Below are positions 7,631 to 13,661 of a stretch of DNA of 14,066 nt, piece by piece. The notes below the pieces were generated by a model. That model was not told the origin of the DNA. It ran no database searches and saw nothing but the letters and a program-made list of their open reading frames with translations. How positions within the stretch are numbered: the stretch's first letter is position 1; the number at the start of each line of letters is the position of its first letter. The position numbers were made by a program, and so were the translations under genes. The DNA comes from Bacilli bacterium (GTDB lineage Bacteria > Bacillota_I > Bacilli_A > RF39 > UBA660): the NCBI GenBank assembly GCA_016283075.1, contig JAEEMF010000060.1, positions 1-14,066 of the forward strand, read 5' to 3'.

Positions 7631-8509
7631 ATGCAAACTTTATTATTATTTATTGGATCATTTATTGTTAGTAGAATTATGGCAAATTATAATTCGGATA
7701 GAATTAATACTGCAATCGCTGAAAGCGGCTATAAAGTCAAATACTCAAGGATATTTGAATATTTGAAAAAAAATAAAGTATTATCTTTACTAGCTATATT
7801 TGCTACTATTATTCCAGTATTAAATATTTTAACGCAAATTAAAACTGCGTGTAATTTAAATATAAATATGGAAAAACATTTAAAACTATATGATTTAATG
7901 GGTGCACTTATTCCTATGACTGAGGAAGAAAAGAAAAAATATTCTGAGGAACCTACACTAAAGAATTTTAGAAATATTTGTTTCGATAGTGATGTTTTAT
8001 TTACACCAATTAAAACTATTCCTGTTACTAATGGCAAAGAAGAAGGCTATATTTACTATAAGGGAATTGAAGATAATTATGATTTTAAAATTATTAGAGT
8101 ACCAAAATTCATGAAAGATGATAGTGAAGAGAAAATTTTAAAAATTATATATTTATTTTCTTATCCTCAAGAAGTAAGATTTAAAAAATGGCCACATTTA
8201 TATGTGAAGGAAATACAAGAAACTGTATTAAAAGAATTAGTAACTAAAAAGGAAGCGCTTGAAAACAAAGAAGAAACATCTAAACAAGAAGAAGCAGTAT
8301 TAGATAATAATGAAAATTTACTTAGCGTTGATGAAATACTTAAATTAATTGATGAAAAAATTAGTAAGTTAAAAGATTATAATTCAAGAGTTAATAATCC
8401 AAAAATTGATGAAAGTATTAACAAATTAGAAAACTATTTAGAAAACAATTTAAACGATAATGAAGAACCAAAAGAAGAATTACCTAAAAGTCCTTATTCA
8501 AAAAGATAA
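7631..8509 (+). CDS. Unrecognised membrane-hairpin protein, paralog 1
   Basis: I do not recognise this 292-residue protein. It starts with a short hydrophobic segment (2-17, LLLFIGSFIVS) and has a second at about 50-70 (VLSLLAIFATIIPVLNIL) after a polar, tyrosine- and lysine-bearing linker, so an N-terminal membrane hairpin with the rest in the cytoplasm is likely. A central domain (about 80-200) contains LIPMTEEEK (93-101), DVLF (121-124) and WPHLY (187-191). A charged, low-complexity Glu/Lys/Asn tail with coiled-coil character follows (about 205-284) and the protein ends in PKSPYSKR. All these landmarks recur in the next gene at nearly the same positions, so the two arose by duplication. 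GGAGG lies five bases before the start. It is the first gene of an operon of three, directly downstream of the tmRNA terminator. Confidence 0.8.
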   Translation: MQTLLLFIGSFIVSRIMANYNSDRINTAIAESGYKVKYSRIFEYLKKNKVLSLLAIFATIIPVLNILTQIKTACNLNINMEKHLKLYDLMGALIPMTEEEKKKYSEEPTLKNFRNICFDSDVLFTPIKTIPVTNGKEEGYIYYKGIEDNYDFKIIRVPKFMKDDSEEKILKIIYLFSYPQEVRFKKWPHLYVKEIQETVLKELVTKKEALENKEETSKQEEAVLDNNENLLSVDEILKLIDEKISKLKDYNSRVNNPKIDESINKLENYLENNLNDNEEPKEELPKSPYSKR

Positions 8510-8532
8510 TAAATAAACTTAGGAGGGAAAAC

Positions 8533-9330
8533 ATGAAATATATATTATTAATAATAGGATCTAGAATCATTTCAAATTTGATAAGTAAAAAAACTAATGA
8601 AACTACTTATACTATTGTTGGTCTTTCTGGTAGAAAGTTAAGTTATTCAAATGCAGTTGATTATGCTAAAGAACATAAATTATTAGTATCTTTATCAATA
8701 TTATGTGATTTTTGCCCAGTCATAAATGTTTTAAGCTCTATTTATACACGTATTCGTATGAGAAAGAATCCTGATCATGTTGTAAACATTATGAATAGAC
8801 TTGGACTATTAGTTCCTATGACAGAAGATGAAAAAGAAATGTTTAAGGAAAATCCATGTCAGAAAACTATGAGTAAAATTATGGGGAATGATGTAATCTT
8901 TAAAAGAAAAGAAACAAAGATTGTTAGTGATAATGCAGGAATGAGCCTTATCACATATAAGAGAAGACCTGATACTAATGAAATTAGAATTTGTAAGGTT
9001 ATAGGTCCTCTTACATCTGCTAGTAAGGAAGAACAATTAAAAGCTCTAATACCAACCCTTTATACTAAGGAAAAGGCATTTGAAATATGGCCTGACTTAT
9101 TTAAAAATGATGATAGTATTTTACCTATAAGTGATTTTAAAGAGGAAGAACCATCATTTGCTATTATTGATGATGATTCATCTGTTGATAAGTCTCTACT
9201 TGGTACTGAGAAGGGCGAAAAAATATCTAAGAATTTTGAACACTTACTTGATGAGTATTATTTTAGACAAATTCAAAACTATGATATGAATCATGAAGAT
9301 GATACACCTAAGAAACCATATACAAGATAA
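8533..9330 (+). CDS. Unrecognised membrane-hairpin protein, paralog 2
   Basis: A 265-residue protein, colinear with the preceding one: a hydrophobic start (2-17, ILLIIGSRIIS), a second hydrophobic segment (about 50-70, with CPVINVLSSI), then LLVPMTEDEK (92-101), DVIF (120-123), TYKRRPD, and IWPDLF (185-190). The tail is acidic and shorter than in paralog 1, and the protein ends in PKKPYTR, close to the PKSPYSKR end of its neighbour. Conservation is clear at landmarks but otherwise low, so the duplication is old or the copies have separate jobs. A segment RIRMRKNP after the second hydrophobic stretch is positively charged, which supports a cytoplasmic C-terminal part. AGGAGG lies six bases before the ATG. 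The gap to paralog 1 is 23 bases. No enzyme motif is visible. Confidence 0.8.
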   Translation: MKYILLIIGSRIISNLISKKTNETTYTIVGLSGRKLSYSNAVDYAKEHKLLVSLSILCDFCPVINVLSSIYTRIRMRKNPDHVVNIMNRLGLLVPMTEDEKEMFKENPCQKTMSKIMGNDVIFKRKETKIVSDNAGMSLITYKRRPDTNEIRICKVIGPLTSASKEEQLKALIPTLYTKEKAFEIWPDLFKNDDSILPISDFKEEEPSFAIIDDDSSVDKSLLGTEKGEKISKNFEHLLDEYYFRQIQNYDMNHEDDTPKKPYTR

Positions 9331-9352
9331 TTATTATTAATAGGAGAGTTTT

Positions 9353-10156
9353 ATGTATTTAGAAAGAAAAGAACCTGAAAATGTAGATTTATATAGTAGT
9401 TCAAATTTAACTACAAACCAAATTATTGAAAAAATTAATGATTTACTTAATAATTGTACTGAAACAGTTAATACTATAGTTAATGCTGATTTTGATAAAT
9501 TATCCGATGAAGAATATTATAAAATGATTTCTAAAATTTACTATATTAATGTATGGTATGAAGATTATTTAAAAGTATTGTCAAAAAAATATGGTAAAAA
9601 GTATGACACATTTATTACATTCCCTGTTGATAGTTTCCATAAAGTATGGAAAAGTGAAGGACATGGTGAAAAAGTAGATACTTATATGCAAACTGTATAT
9701 GATGAATATACTGCAGCAGTTCCTTTTGGACATGAATGTACAACTAAAGATTCTATTACTATACAAGATGTAGAAGAATATATAAAAGATGATTCTATAC
9801 TTCTAATTGATAGAAAAGAAGTAGAAACATATGACGGAGAAGAATGTGATAAGAATTATAAACAATTCCCGATATTCGGACACTCAAAAGATGATTTAAA
9901 TGAATCATTAAATTTCTTTAAAAATAATATTTCTTTATTTGTAGAATTATTTAGAAAAGATTATCCAAAAGCTCGTGTACTTGAGGATTTAAAAGATTAT
10001 CTATATGACTTTTCTTCAGATTTAAATGATAGTATAGCTGCTATTGGAGAAGTTGATTATGATATGTCTAGAAAAGCTGAAGCATGTAGAATATGGTATT
10101 ATAGTTCTAAAGAAGGTCTTGCTTTCCAAAAAATGTTAAAGGACATGAAGATATAG
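9353..10156 (+). CDS. Unrecognised acidic soluble protein, third gene of the operon
   Basis: I do not recognise this 267-residue protein. It has no signal peptide or membrane segment and is rich in Asp, Glu, Lys and Tyr. The first 85 residues look helical (NQIIEKINDLLNN, then an aromatic stretch YYKMISKIYYINVWYEDYLKVL). The middle is mixed, and two short Phe-Gly-His motifs occur: PFGHECTTKD (124-133) and IFGHSKDDL (174-182). The last 80 residues are again helical and aromatic, ending near RIWYYSSKEGLAFQKMLKDM. It is not a third copy of the two preceding proteins and lacks their closing motif. The gap to paralog 2 is 22 bases, with AGGAGA before the ATG, and a terminator follows at the stop codon, so it is the last gene of the operon. 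A cytoplasmic partner of the membrane proteins is an inference from position only. Confidence 0.78.
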   Translation: MYLERKEPENVDLYSSSNLTTNQIIEKINDLLNNCTETVNTIVNADFDKLSDEEYYKMISKIYYINVWYEDYLKVLSKKYGKKYDTFITFPVDSFHKVWKSEGHGEKVDTYMQTVYDEYTAAVPFGHECTTKDSITIQDVEEYIKDDSILLIDRKEVETYDGEECDKNYKQFPIFGHSKDDLNESLNFFKNNISLFVELFRKDYPKARVLEDLKDYLYDFSSDLNDSIAAIGEVDYDMSRKAEACRIWYYSSKEGLAFQKMLKDMKI

Positions 10157-10183
10157 AGAAATGAGTAATCATTTCTCTTTTTT
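10155..10183 (+). terminator. Intrinsic terminator of the unknown operon
   Basis: A 10-bp perfect stem AGAGAAATGA/TCATTTCTCT with loop GTAA (10165-10168) runs into a T-run. The first two bases of the stem belong to the TAG stop codon of the preceding gene. Confidence 0.85.
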
Positions 10184-10184
10184 A

Positions 10185-10193
10185 TGCTATAAT
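10185..10193 (+). promoter_or_regulatory. Extended -10 promoter of guaD
   Basis: TGC-TATAAT is a perfect extended -10, starting two bases after the terminator T-run. The -35 position lies inside the terminator hairpin and has no good match. The leader is about 20 bases, too short for a purine riboswitch. Confidence 0.65.
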
Positions 10194-10219
10194 TAATTAT
10201 AGATGGAAGGTAGGATAAT

Positions 10220-10693
10220 ATGAACGAATTCATGAGAGTTGCTAAAGATTTATCTGAATATAATTTAAAAACTAATAGTGGTGGACCTTTTGGTGCAGTA
10301 ATAGTTAAAAATGGTGTTATTATTGGAAAAGGCTCTAATCATGTACTAGCTAATAATGATCCAACTGCTCATGCTGAAGTTATGGCTATTAGAGATGCTT
10401 GTAAGAATATTGGTTCATATGACTTAACAGGATGCGAGCTATATACATCTTGTTATCCATGTCCTATGTGTTTTTCAGCAATTATATGGTCAAATATTAA
10501 AACTATTTATTATGGTAACACTAAAGATGATGCCGCTGATATAGGATTTAGAGATAGTTTTATATATGATATTATTGAAAAATTAAATAAAAATGAAAGT
10601 GTAGATGCCCTTAATTTACAATGTATGGATAGAGAAGAAACTATTAAAGCCTTTAATGACTTTAAAAATAAAAGTGATAAAACAATATATTAG
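10220..10693 (+). CDS. guaD: Guanine deaminase
   Basis: This 157-residue zinc enzyme of the cytidine-deaminase superfamily converts guanine to xanthine and ammonia in purine salvage and breakdown. It contains TAHAEV (zinc ligand H51, proton-shuttle E53) and PCPMC (zinc ligands C81 and C84), plus GGPFGAVIVK (21-30). It matches Bacillus subtilis GuaD along its whole length, including the specificity features of that subfamily: FRDSFIY with D112, and a C-terminal tyrosine (Y157) after a lysine-bearing end, which in the B. subtilis domain-swapped dimer reaches the active site. This separates it from tRNA adenosine deaminase TadA and from cytidine or dCMP deaminases. AGGTAGGA precedes the ATG by four bases. 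The HAD gene follows eight bases after the stop, so the two form an operon. Confidence is high. Confidence 0.93.
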   Translation: MNEFMRVAKDLSEYNLKTNSGGPFGAVIVKNGVIIGKGSNHVLANNDPTAHAEVMAIRDACKNIGSYDLTGCELYTSCYPCPMCFSAIIWSNIKTIYYGNTKDDAADIGFRDSFIYDIIEKLNKNESVDALNLQCMDREETIKAFNDFKNKSDKTIY

Positions 10694-10701
10694 GCAATAA
10701 T

Positions 10702-11208
10702 ATGAATCTTGTTTTTCTAGATATTGATGGTGTATTAAATAGTCAAAACTTCTTTTTTAATAGGAAGTTAAATAAACATAAACCAGTTGATTTTTCACAT
10801 ACAGATGATTTAAGAGTTATATCACAAATGCTTCGTATAGATGCTACATGTTTTGAATATGTACTTAAAGCAGTACAAGAAACACATTCTTATGTAGTAA
10901 TAATGTCTTCAATAATAGCTTTAGATTATTTCGATAAGATAGTAGATTATTTTAATATATTAGGATTACCTGTTATAGGTAAGATAGAGGGCCCTTCTGC
11001 TAATAGAGGGGAAGGAGTTAAAAAGTTCGTTAATACTTTTAAACCTAAATCATATTTATTATTTGATGATGAGATATTCCCTAGTTATGATGAGGAATTA
11101 CTTAATCATTTAGTTAAAACTAGTTTTTATGAAAATGGTTTTGAAGAAAAACATTATTTAGAAGCACTTGAAAAATTTAATGCACAAAAAGTATTTGTAA
11201 AAAAATAA
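10702..11208 (+). CDS. HAD-superfamily hydrolase-like small protein
   Basis: This 168-residue protein begins with the HAD motif I in FLDIDGVLN (nucleophile D7, acid/base D9). Motif II is likely S69 or S70 in YVVIMSS. NRGEGVKKF (101-109) supplies the arginine-glycine turn and lysine, and LLFDDE (119-124, D122 and D123) is motif IV. The pattern resembles the HAD domain also found in Swiss-Army-Knife RNA repair proteins (no cap domain, short length), so phosphatase activity on a nucleotide or nucleic-acid end is plausible but the substrate cannot be read from sequence. The only ribosome-binding signal is a weak AGG overlapping the guaD stop, so its translation may depend on guaD. Its own stop codon overlaps the bidirectional terminator. 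It could equally be a general small-molecule phosphatase. Confidence 0.75.
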   Translation: MNLVFLDIDGVLNSQNFFFNRKLNKHKPVDFSHTDDLRVISQMLRIDATCFEYVLKAVQETHSYVVIMSSIIALDYFDKIVDYFNILGLPVIGKIEGPSANRGEGVKKFVNTFKPKSYLLFDDEIFPSYDEELLNHLVKTSFYENGFEEKHYLEALEKFNAQKVFVKK

Positions 11209-11234
11209 AATGATTACATCGTAATCATTTTTTT
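11199..11234. terminator. Bidirectional terminator between the HAD gene and lysR
   Basis: An 11-bp perfect stem AAAATGATTAC/GTAATCATTTT (11207-11217 with 11221-11231) has a three-base loop. T-runs flank it on both strands: 11228-11234 on plus, and the complement of 11199-11205 on minus. It overlaps the stop codons of both convergent genes. Confidence 0.88.
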
Positions 11235-12115
11235 GTTATTATTTCAATTAATTTCTTAGTACTAAAACTAGGTTCATGATTCTTACTAGTAGCAATACCT
11301 ATATATCTACTAGGAATCTTTTCTTTTATATTTAGTTCATATAATCTATTATTTTCTAAATCATCTTTTAAGTATTCTTTTGTTGCGTATCCTATACCAA
11401 GTCCTATTTTAGTAAAATCTACTACTAGTGAATAACTGGCAAGTTCTATATTTGGTTTAAGTACAACACCATTATCTCTAGCAAAGTTATCTAGAAACTC
11501 TCTAGTATTTGCTCCTTTAGCTTGAATTATTAATGGATAGTTATTTAATTCTTTTAAAGATAATTCTTTTTTAGTTAAATCTAGATATTTATCACTTACA
11601 ACAAAACAGTCGTTTATTTTTCGGCATTTAGTTACTTCAATATCATCTCCATAACTTCTTTCATTTAAATTAAGTATTATTATATCTATCAATCCATTAC
11701 GTAGTTTAGGCCAAAGATCATTAGTATAATCAGTATGTATTTGTATATCTATTTTAGGATATAGTTTATGAAACTCTTCTAAATAAGGAAGTAGAAACTG
11801 TCTTGTTAAGGTAGTACCTATTCCTATTCTTATTGTTCCCGATTCTAGATTTATTAAATCAGTAAATTTATTTTCAGCACTATTTATATACTCTATAGCT
11901 CGTTTTATATAGTTATAAAATTCTTTCCCTTCTTCTGTTAAGATTACTCCTCTTTTAGTTCTAATAAATAGAGTTCCTCCTAGCTGTTCTTCTAAGTTCT
12001 TAATAGATTTAGATATAGCTGGCTGAGATATATTTAATTCTTCACTTGCTTTGGTAATATTACCATTATTTGCAACTACATAAAATATTCTATATAATTC
12101 AAAGTCTATATTCAT
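11225..12115 (-). CDS. LysR-family transcriptional regulator
   Basis: A 296-residue regulator with the standard layout: an N-terminal winged helix-turn-helix (residues 1-60, with NITKASEELNISQPAISKSIKNLEEQLG as spaced helices and LFIRTKRGVILTEEG as the wing), a linker helix (about 60-85) and a periplasmic-binding-protein-like effector domain (about 88-296, beginning GTIRIGIGTTLTRQFLLPYL). The effector pocket gives no clear ligand. AGGAGG (complement of 12121-12126) lies five bases before the start. It is divergent from the PHP phosphoesterase gene with an 86-base intergenic region, the usual arrangement for LysR proteins that control both themselves and the neighbour. It is the only minus-strand gene in the window. 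Family assignment is secure; target and inducer are inferred only from position. Confidence 0.93.
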   Translation of the reverse strand: MNIDFELYRIFYVVANNGNITKASEELNISQPAISKSIKNLEEQLGGTLFIRTKRGVILTEEGKEFYNYIKRAIEYINSAENKFTDLINLESGTIRIGIGTTLTRQFLLPYLEEFHKLYPKIDIQIHTDYTNDLWPKLRNGLIDIIILNLNERSYGDDIEVTKCRKINDCFVVSDKYLDLTKKELSLKELNNYPLIIQAKGANTREFLDNFARDNGVVLKPNIELASYSLVVDFTKIGLGIGYATKEYLKDDLENNRLYELNIKEKIPSRYIGIATSKNHEPSFSTKKLIEIITKK

Positions 12116-12136
12116 AATAACCTCCTGTTATGATAA

Positions 12137-12151
12137 ACATATCTAATATGT
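12137..12151. promoter_or_regulatory. Perfect dyad in the lysR/PHP intergenic region, candidate LysR site
   Basis: ACATAT-CTA-ATATGT is a perfect six-base inverted repeat around a three-base centre. It lies at the expected transcription start of lysR (about 12151) and centres about 45 bases upstream of the expected PHP start (about 12189). Both positions suit a LysR operator. It does not match the strict T-N11-A rule (here C-N11-G at the same spacing), so the assignment is tentative. Confidence 0.4.
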
Positions 12152-12152
12152 A

Positions 12153-12182
12153 TTTTAATTATATCAATATCCATATTATAAT
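12153..12182 (+). promoter_or_regulatory. Promoter of the PHP phosphoesterase gene
   Basis: TATAAT (12177-12182) is perfect, but the -35 is poor (TTTTAA, 12153-12158, spacer 18). A weak -35 is what would be expected of a promoter that needs an activator such as LysR. Confidence 0.5.
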
Positions 12183-12186
12183 ACAA
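12158..12186 (-). promoter_or_regulatory. Promoter of lysR
   Basis: Read on the minus strand, TTGTAT (12186-12181) and an extended -10, TGA-TATAAT (12166-12158), have a 17-base spacer. Its -35 box overlaps the -10 box of the opposing promoter, so the two promoters should compete. Confidence 0.6.
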
Positions 12187-12201
12187 GTAAGAGGTGATAC
12201 T

Positions 12202-13059
12202 ATGAATAATCTAATTGATATGCATATGCATACTATTTATTCAGATGGAGAGTTATCTCCAGATGAACTTGTAAGTAAAGCTATAGAAAAAGGAATAAAA
12301 ACTATGGCAATAACTGATCATGATACTACAAAGGGATTAAGAAATCTTGATAAAAGTAAATATAAGGATATAGAAATAATAAATGGTATAGAAATATCTA
12401 TTAAAGTTCCTAAAGGACAAATGCATATTTTAGGATATGACTATGATATTAATGATGAAAAAATTAATAATAGATTAGAAGAACTTAGAAATAATAGTTA
12501 TAATCAAGTAGTAGCAATTATGGGAGAACTTGTTAAACAAGGTATTAAGTTTAAAGCAGAAGATATACAAGGTATTTTTAACTGCTTAGGAAATATAGGT
12601 AGACCTAATATAGCAAGAGTAATGGTTAAATATGGAATTGTATCTACTAACCAAGAAGCCTTTGATAAATATTTAATAGAAGCTTATGAAAAGATTAGAG
12701 GATCTGGAAAAGGAATCTTATATGATGAAGCACTAAGTTTAATAAATAATAGTGGTGGTATAGCAGTACTAGCACATCCTAAATCACTTAAGATGGATGA
12801 AAAAGAATTTTTAATAACCTTAAGAGAATTAATTGATAAAGGATTAAGAGGTATAGAAGTATATCACTCAACACATTCTAAAGAAGATATTGAATATTTT
12901 GAAAGAATTGCTAAAGAATATAATTTACTAGTAAGTGGTGGAAGTGATTATCACGGACCATTTGTTAAACCTGATATAGAGCTTGGTACAGGAAGAAATA
13001 ATAATCTTCATATAAAACAGTTATCTTTAGTAGATGAACTACATAATAGACATTTTTAA
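12202..13059 (+). CDS. PHP-domain phosphoesterase, TrpH/YciV (RNase AM) type
   Basis: A 285-residue metal-dependent phosphoesterase. The PHP metal motifs are in order: DMHMHTIYSDG (H8, H10, D15), AITDHDT (D39, H40), GIEIS (E64), MHILGY (H75), AHP (H192) and GSDYHG (D249, H251). The helical insertion between the metal motifs, with GNIGRPNIARVMVKYG, marks the TrpH/YciV subgroup; characterised members hydrolyse 3',5'-nucleoside bisphosphates such as pAp and trim RNA 5' ends. The start at 12202 is preferred over the in-frame ATG at 12130, because GAGGTGAT sits just before it, PHP proteins begin right before the HxH motif, and the extra residues would be read from promoter DNA. It is divergent from lysR, its probable regulator. 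The substrate in this organism is an inference from the family. Confidence 0.87.
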   Translation: MNNLIDMHMHTIYSDGELSPDELVSKAIEKGIKTMAITDHDTTKGLRNLDKSKYKDIEIINGIEISIKVPKGQMHILGYDYDINDEKINNRLEELRNNSYNQVVAIMGELVKQGIKFKAEDIQGIFNCLGNIGRPNIARVMVKYGIVSTNQEAFDKYLIEAYEKIRGSGKGILYDEALSLINNSGGIAVLAHPKSLKMDEKEFLITLRELIDKGLRGIEVYHSTHSKEDIEYFERIAKEYNLLVSGGSDYHGPFVKPDIELGTGRNNNLHIKQLSLVDELHNRHF

Positions 13060-13062
13060 AAG

Positions 13063-13095
13063 AGTACTTAGTTACTTCTTTCTAGCCTAAGTACT
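13063..13095 (+). other. Hairpin downstream of the PHP gene
   Basis: AGTACTTAG (13063-13071) and CTAAGTACT (13087-13095) form a perfect 9-bp stem with a 15-base loop. No T-run follows, so it is not a standard terminator; it could stabilise the mRNA 3' end or be a protein-binding site. Confidence 0.5.
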
Positions 13096-13127
13096 GCAGA
13101 CAATCAAATAATTATGTTTATTATTAA

Positions 13128-13155
13128 TGTTGAAAAGTGTCCATATCTTTCAACA
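13128..13155. other. Second hairpin/palindrome in the PHP-downstream region
   Basis: TGTTGAAA (13128-13135) and TTTCAACA (13148-13155) form a perfect 8-bp stem around a 12-base loop. It ends 24 bases before the extended -10 of the next gene, so it may be an upstream operator for it. Together with the hairpin before it, it fills most of the 145-base gap. Confidence 0.5.
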
Positions 13156-13178
13156 ATGAGAACAAATTAGTGTGTTTG

Positions 13179-13187
13179 TGATAAAAT
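13179..13187 (+). promoter_or_regulatory. Extended -10 promoter of the flavoprotein gene
   Basis: TGA-TAAAAT fits an extended -10. No good -35 is seen 17 bases upstream (AGAACA). Transcription would start near 13194, exactly at the AGGAGG ribosome-binding site, giving a leader of about 11 bases. Confidence 0.5.
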
Positions 13188-13204
13188 GTTTATAGGAGGA
13201 TATT

Positions 13205-13597
13205 ATGGAAGAAGTACAAGAATTTATTAAATCATGCGGAGTGTATTATCTTGCTACAGTAGATGGAGATACTCCAAAAGTAAGACCTTTTGGTACTGCT
13301 GAAATATTTGAAAATCATTTATATATTCAAACTGGAAAGAAAAAAGATGTTTTTAAACAAATAGAAAAGAATCCTAAAGTTGAATTATGCTGTTTTAAAG
13401 AAGGTAAGTGGCTTAGACTTTCAGGAGAACTTGTTTTAGATGATAGAACTGAAGCTAAGAAAGATATGCTTGATAAAAATCCTAATTTAAGAGGTATGTA
13501 TAATGAAAATGATGATAATACAGCTGTACTATATTTTAAAGATGCAGTAGCAACTATATCATCATTTACAGGTGAACCTAAGGTTATAAAATTTTAA
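13205..13597 (+). CDS. Pyridoxamine-5'-phosphate-oxidase-like FMN split-barrel protein
   Basis: A 130-residue protein of the small split-barrel flavin-binding group (COG5015-like). It has the family pattern: a short N-terminal helix (EEVQEFIKSCG), the strand YYLATVDGDTPKVRPFG (14-30), LYIQTGKKKDVFKQI (39-53), a strand PKVELCCFKEGKWLRLSGELV, and a C-terminal strand YFKDAVATISSF. True pyridoxamine-phosphate oxidases are longer (around 200 residues), so this is unlikely to make pyridoxal phosphate; the small members bind FMN or related cofactors and act as reductases of unknown substrate. AGGAGG lies five bases before the start. The gene stands alone between its own promoter and a terminator that begins in its stop codon. 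Fold assignment is good; function is open. Confidence 0.82.
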   Translation: MEEVQEFIKSCGVYYLATVDGDTPKVRPFGTAEIFENHLYIQTGKKKDVFKQIEKNPKVELCCFKEGKWLRLSGELVLDDRTEAKKDMLDKNPNLRGMYNENDDNTAVLYFKDAVATISSFTGEPKVIKF

Positions 13598-13624
13598 GAA
13601 AGTGTATACTTTCTTATTTTTTTT
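13595..13624 (+). terminator. Intrinsic terminator of the flavoprotein gene
   Basis: A 9-bp perfect stem TAAGAAAGT/ACTTTCTTA (13595-13603 with 13608-13616) with loop GTAT precedes an eight-base T-run. The stem begins with the stop codon TAA itself. Confidence 0.85.
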
Positions 13625-13632
13625 GATATAAT
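13624..13632 (+). promoter_or_regulatory. Extended -10 promoter of the last gene
   Basis: TGA-TATAAT is a perfect extended -10 and its first T is the last base of the preceding terminator T-run. A second copy of TGATATAAT (13655-13663) overlaps the start codon of the gene, and a small dyad ACTTA-T-TAAGT (13640-13650) lies at the expected start of transcription. Confidence 0.6.
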
Positions 13633-13661
13633 AAGCAGTACTTATTAAGTGTGGTGATATA

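Noticed and set aside
7500..10160. Genomic island integrated at the ssrA 3' end
   Set aside because: No integrase is present, and no repeat of the tmRNA 3' sequence (CTCAGCTCCACCA) was found downstream; base composition of the three unknown genes does not stand out by eye.
10190..10219. Purine riboswitch before guaD
   Set aside because: The stretch between the -10 box and the start codon is under 30 bases and has no aptamer-like structure.
12130..12201. Longer start for the PHP protein (ATG at 12130)
   Set aside because: The 24 extra residues come from promoter DNA, have no ribosome-binding site and precede the position where this family begins.
13205..13597. True pyridoxamine-5'-phosphate oxidase (PdxH)
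   Set aside because: At 130 residues it is much shorter than PdxH; the pattern fits the small uncharacterised split-barrel group.
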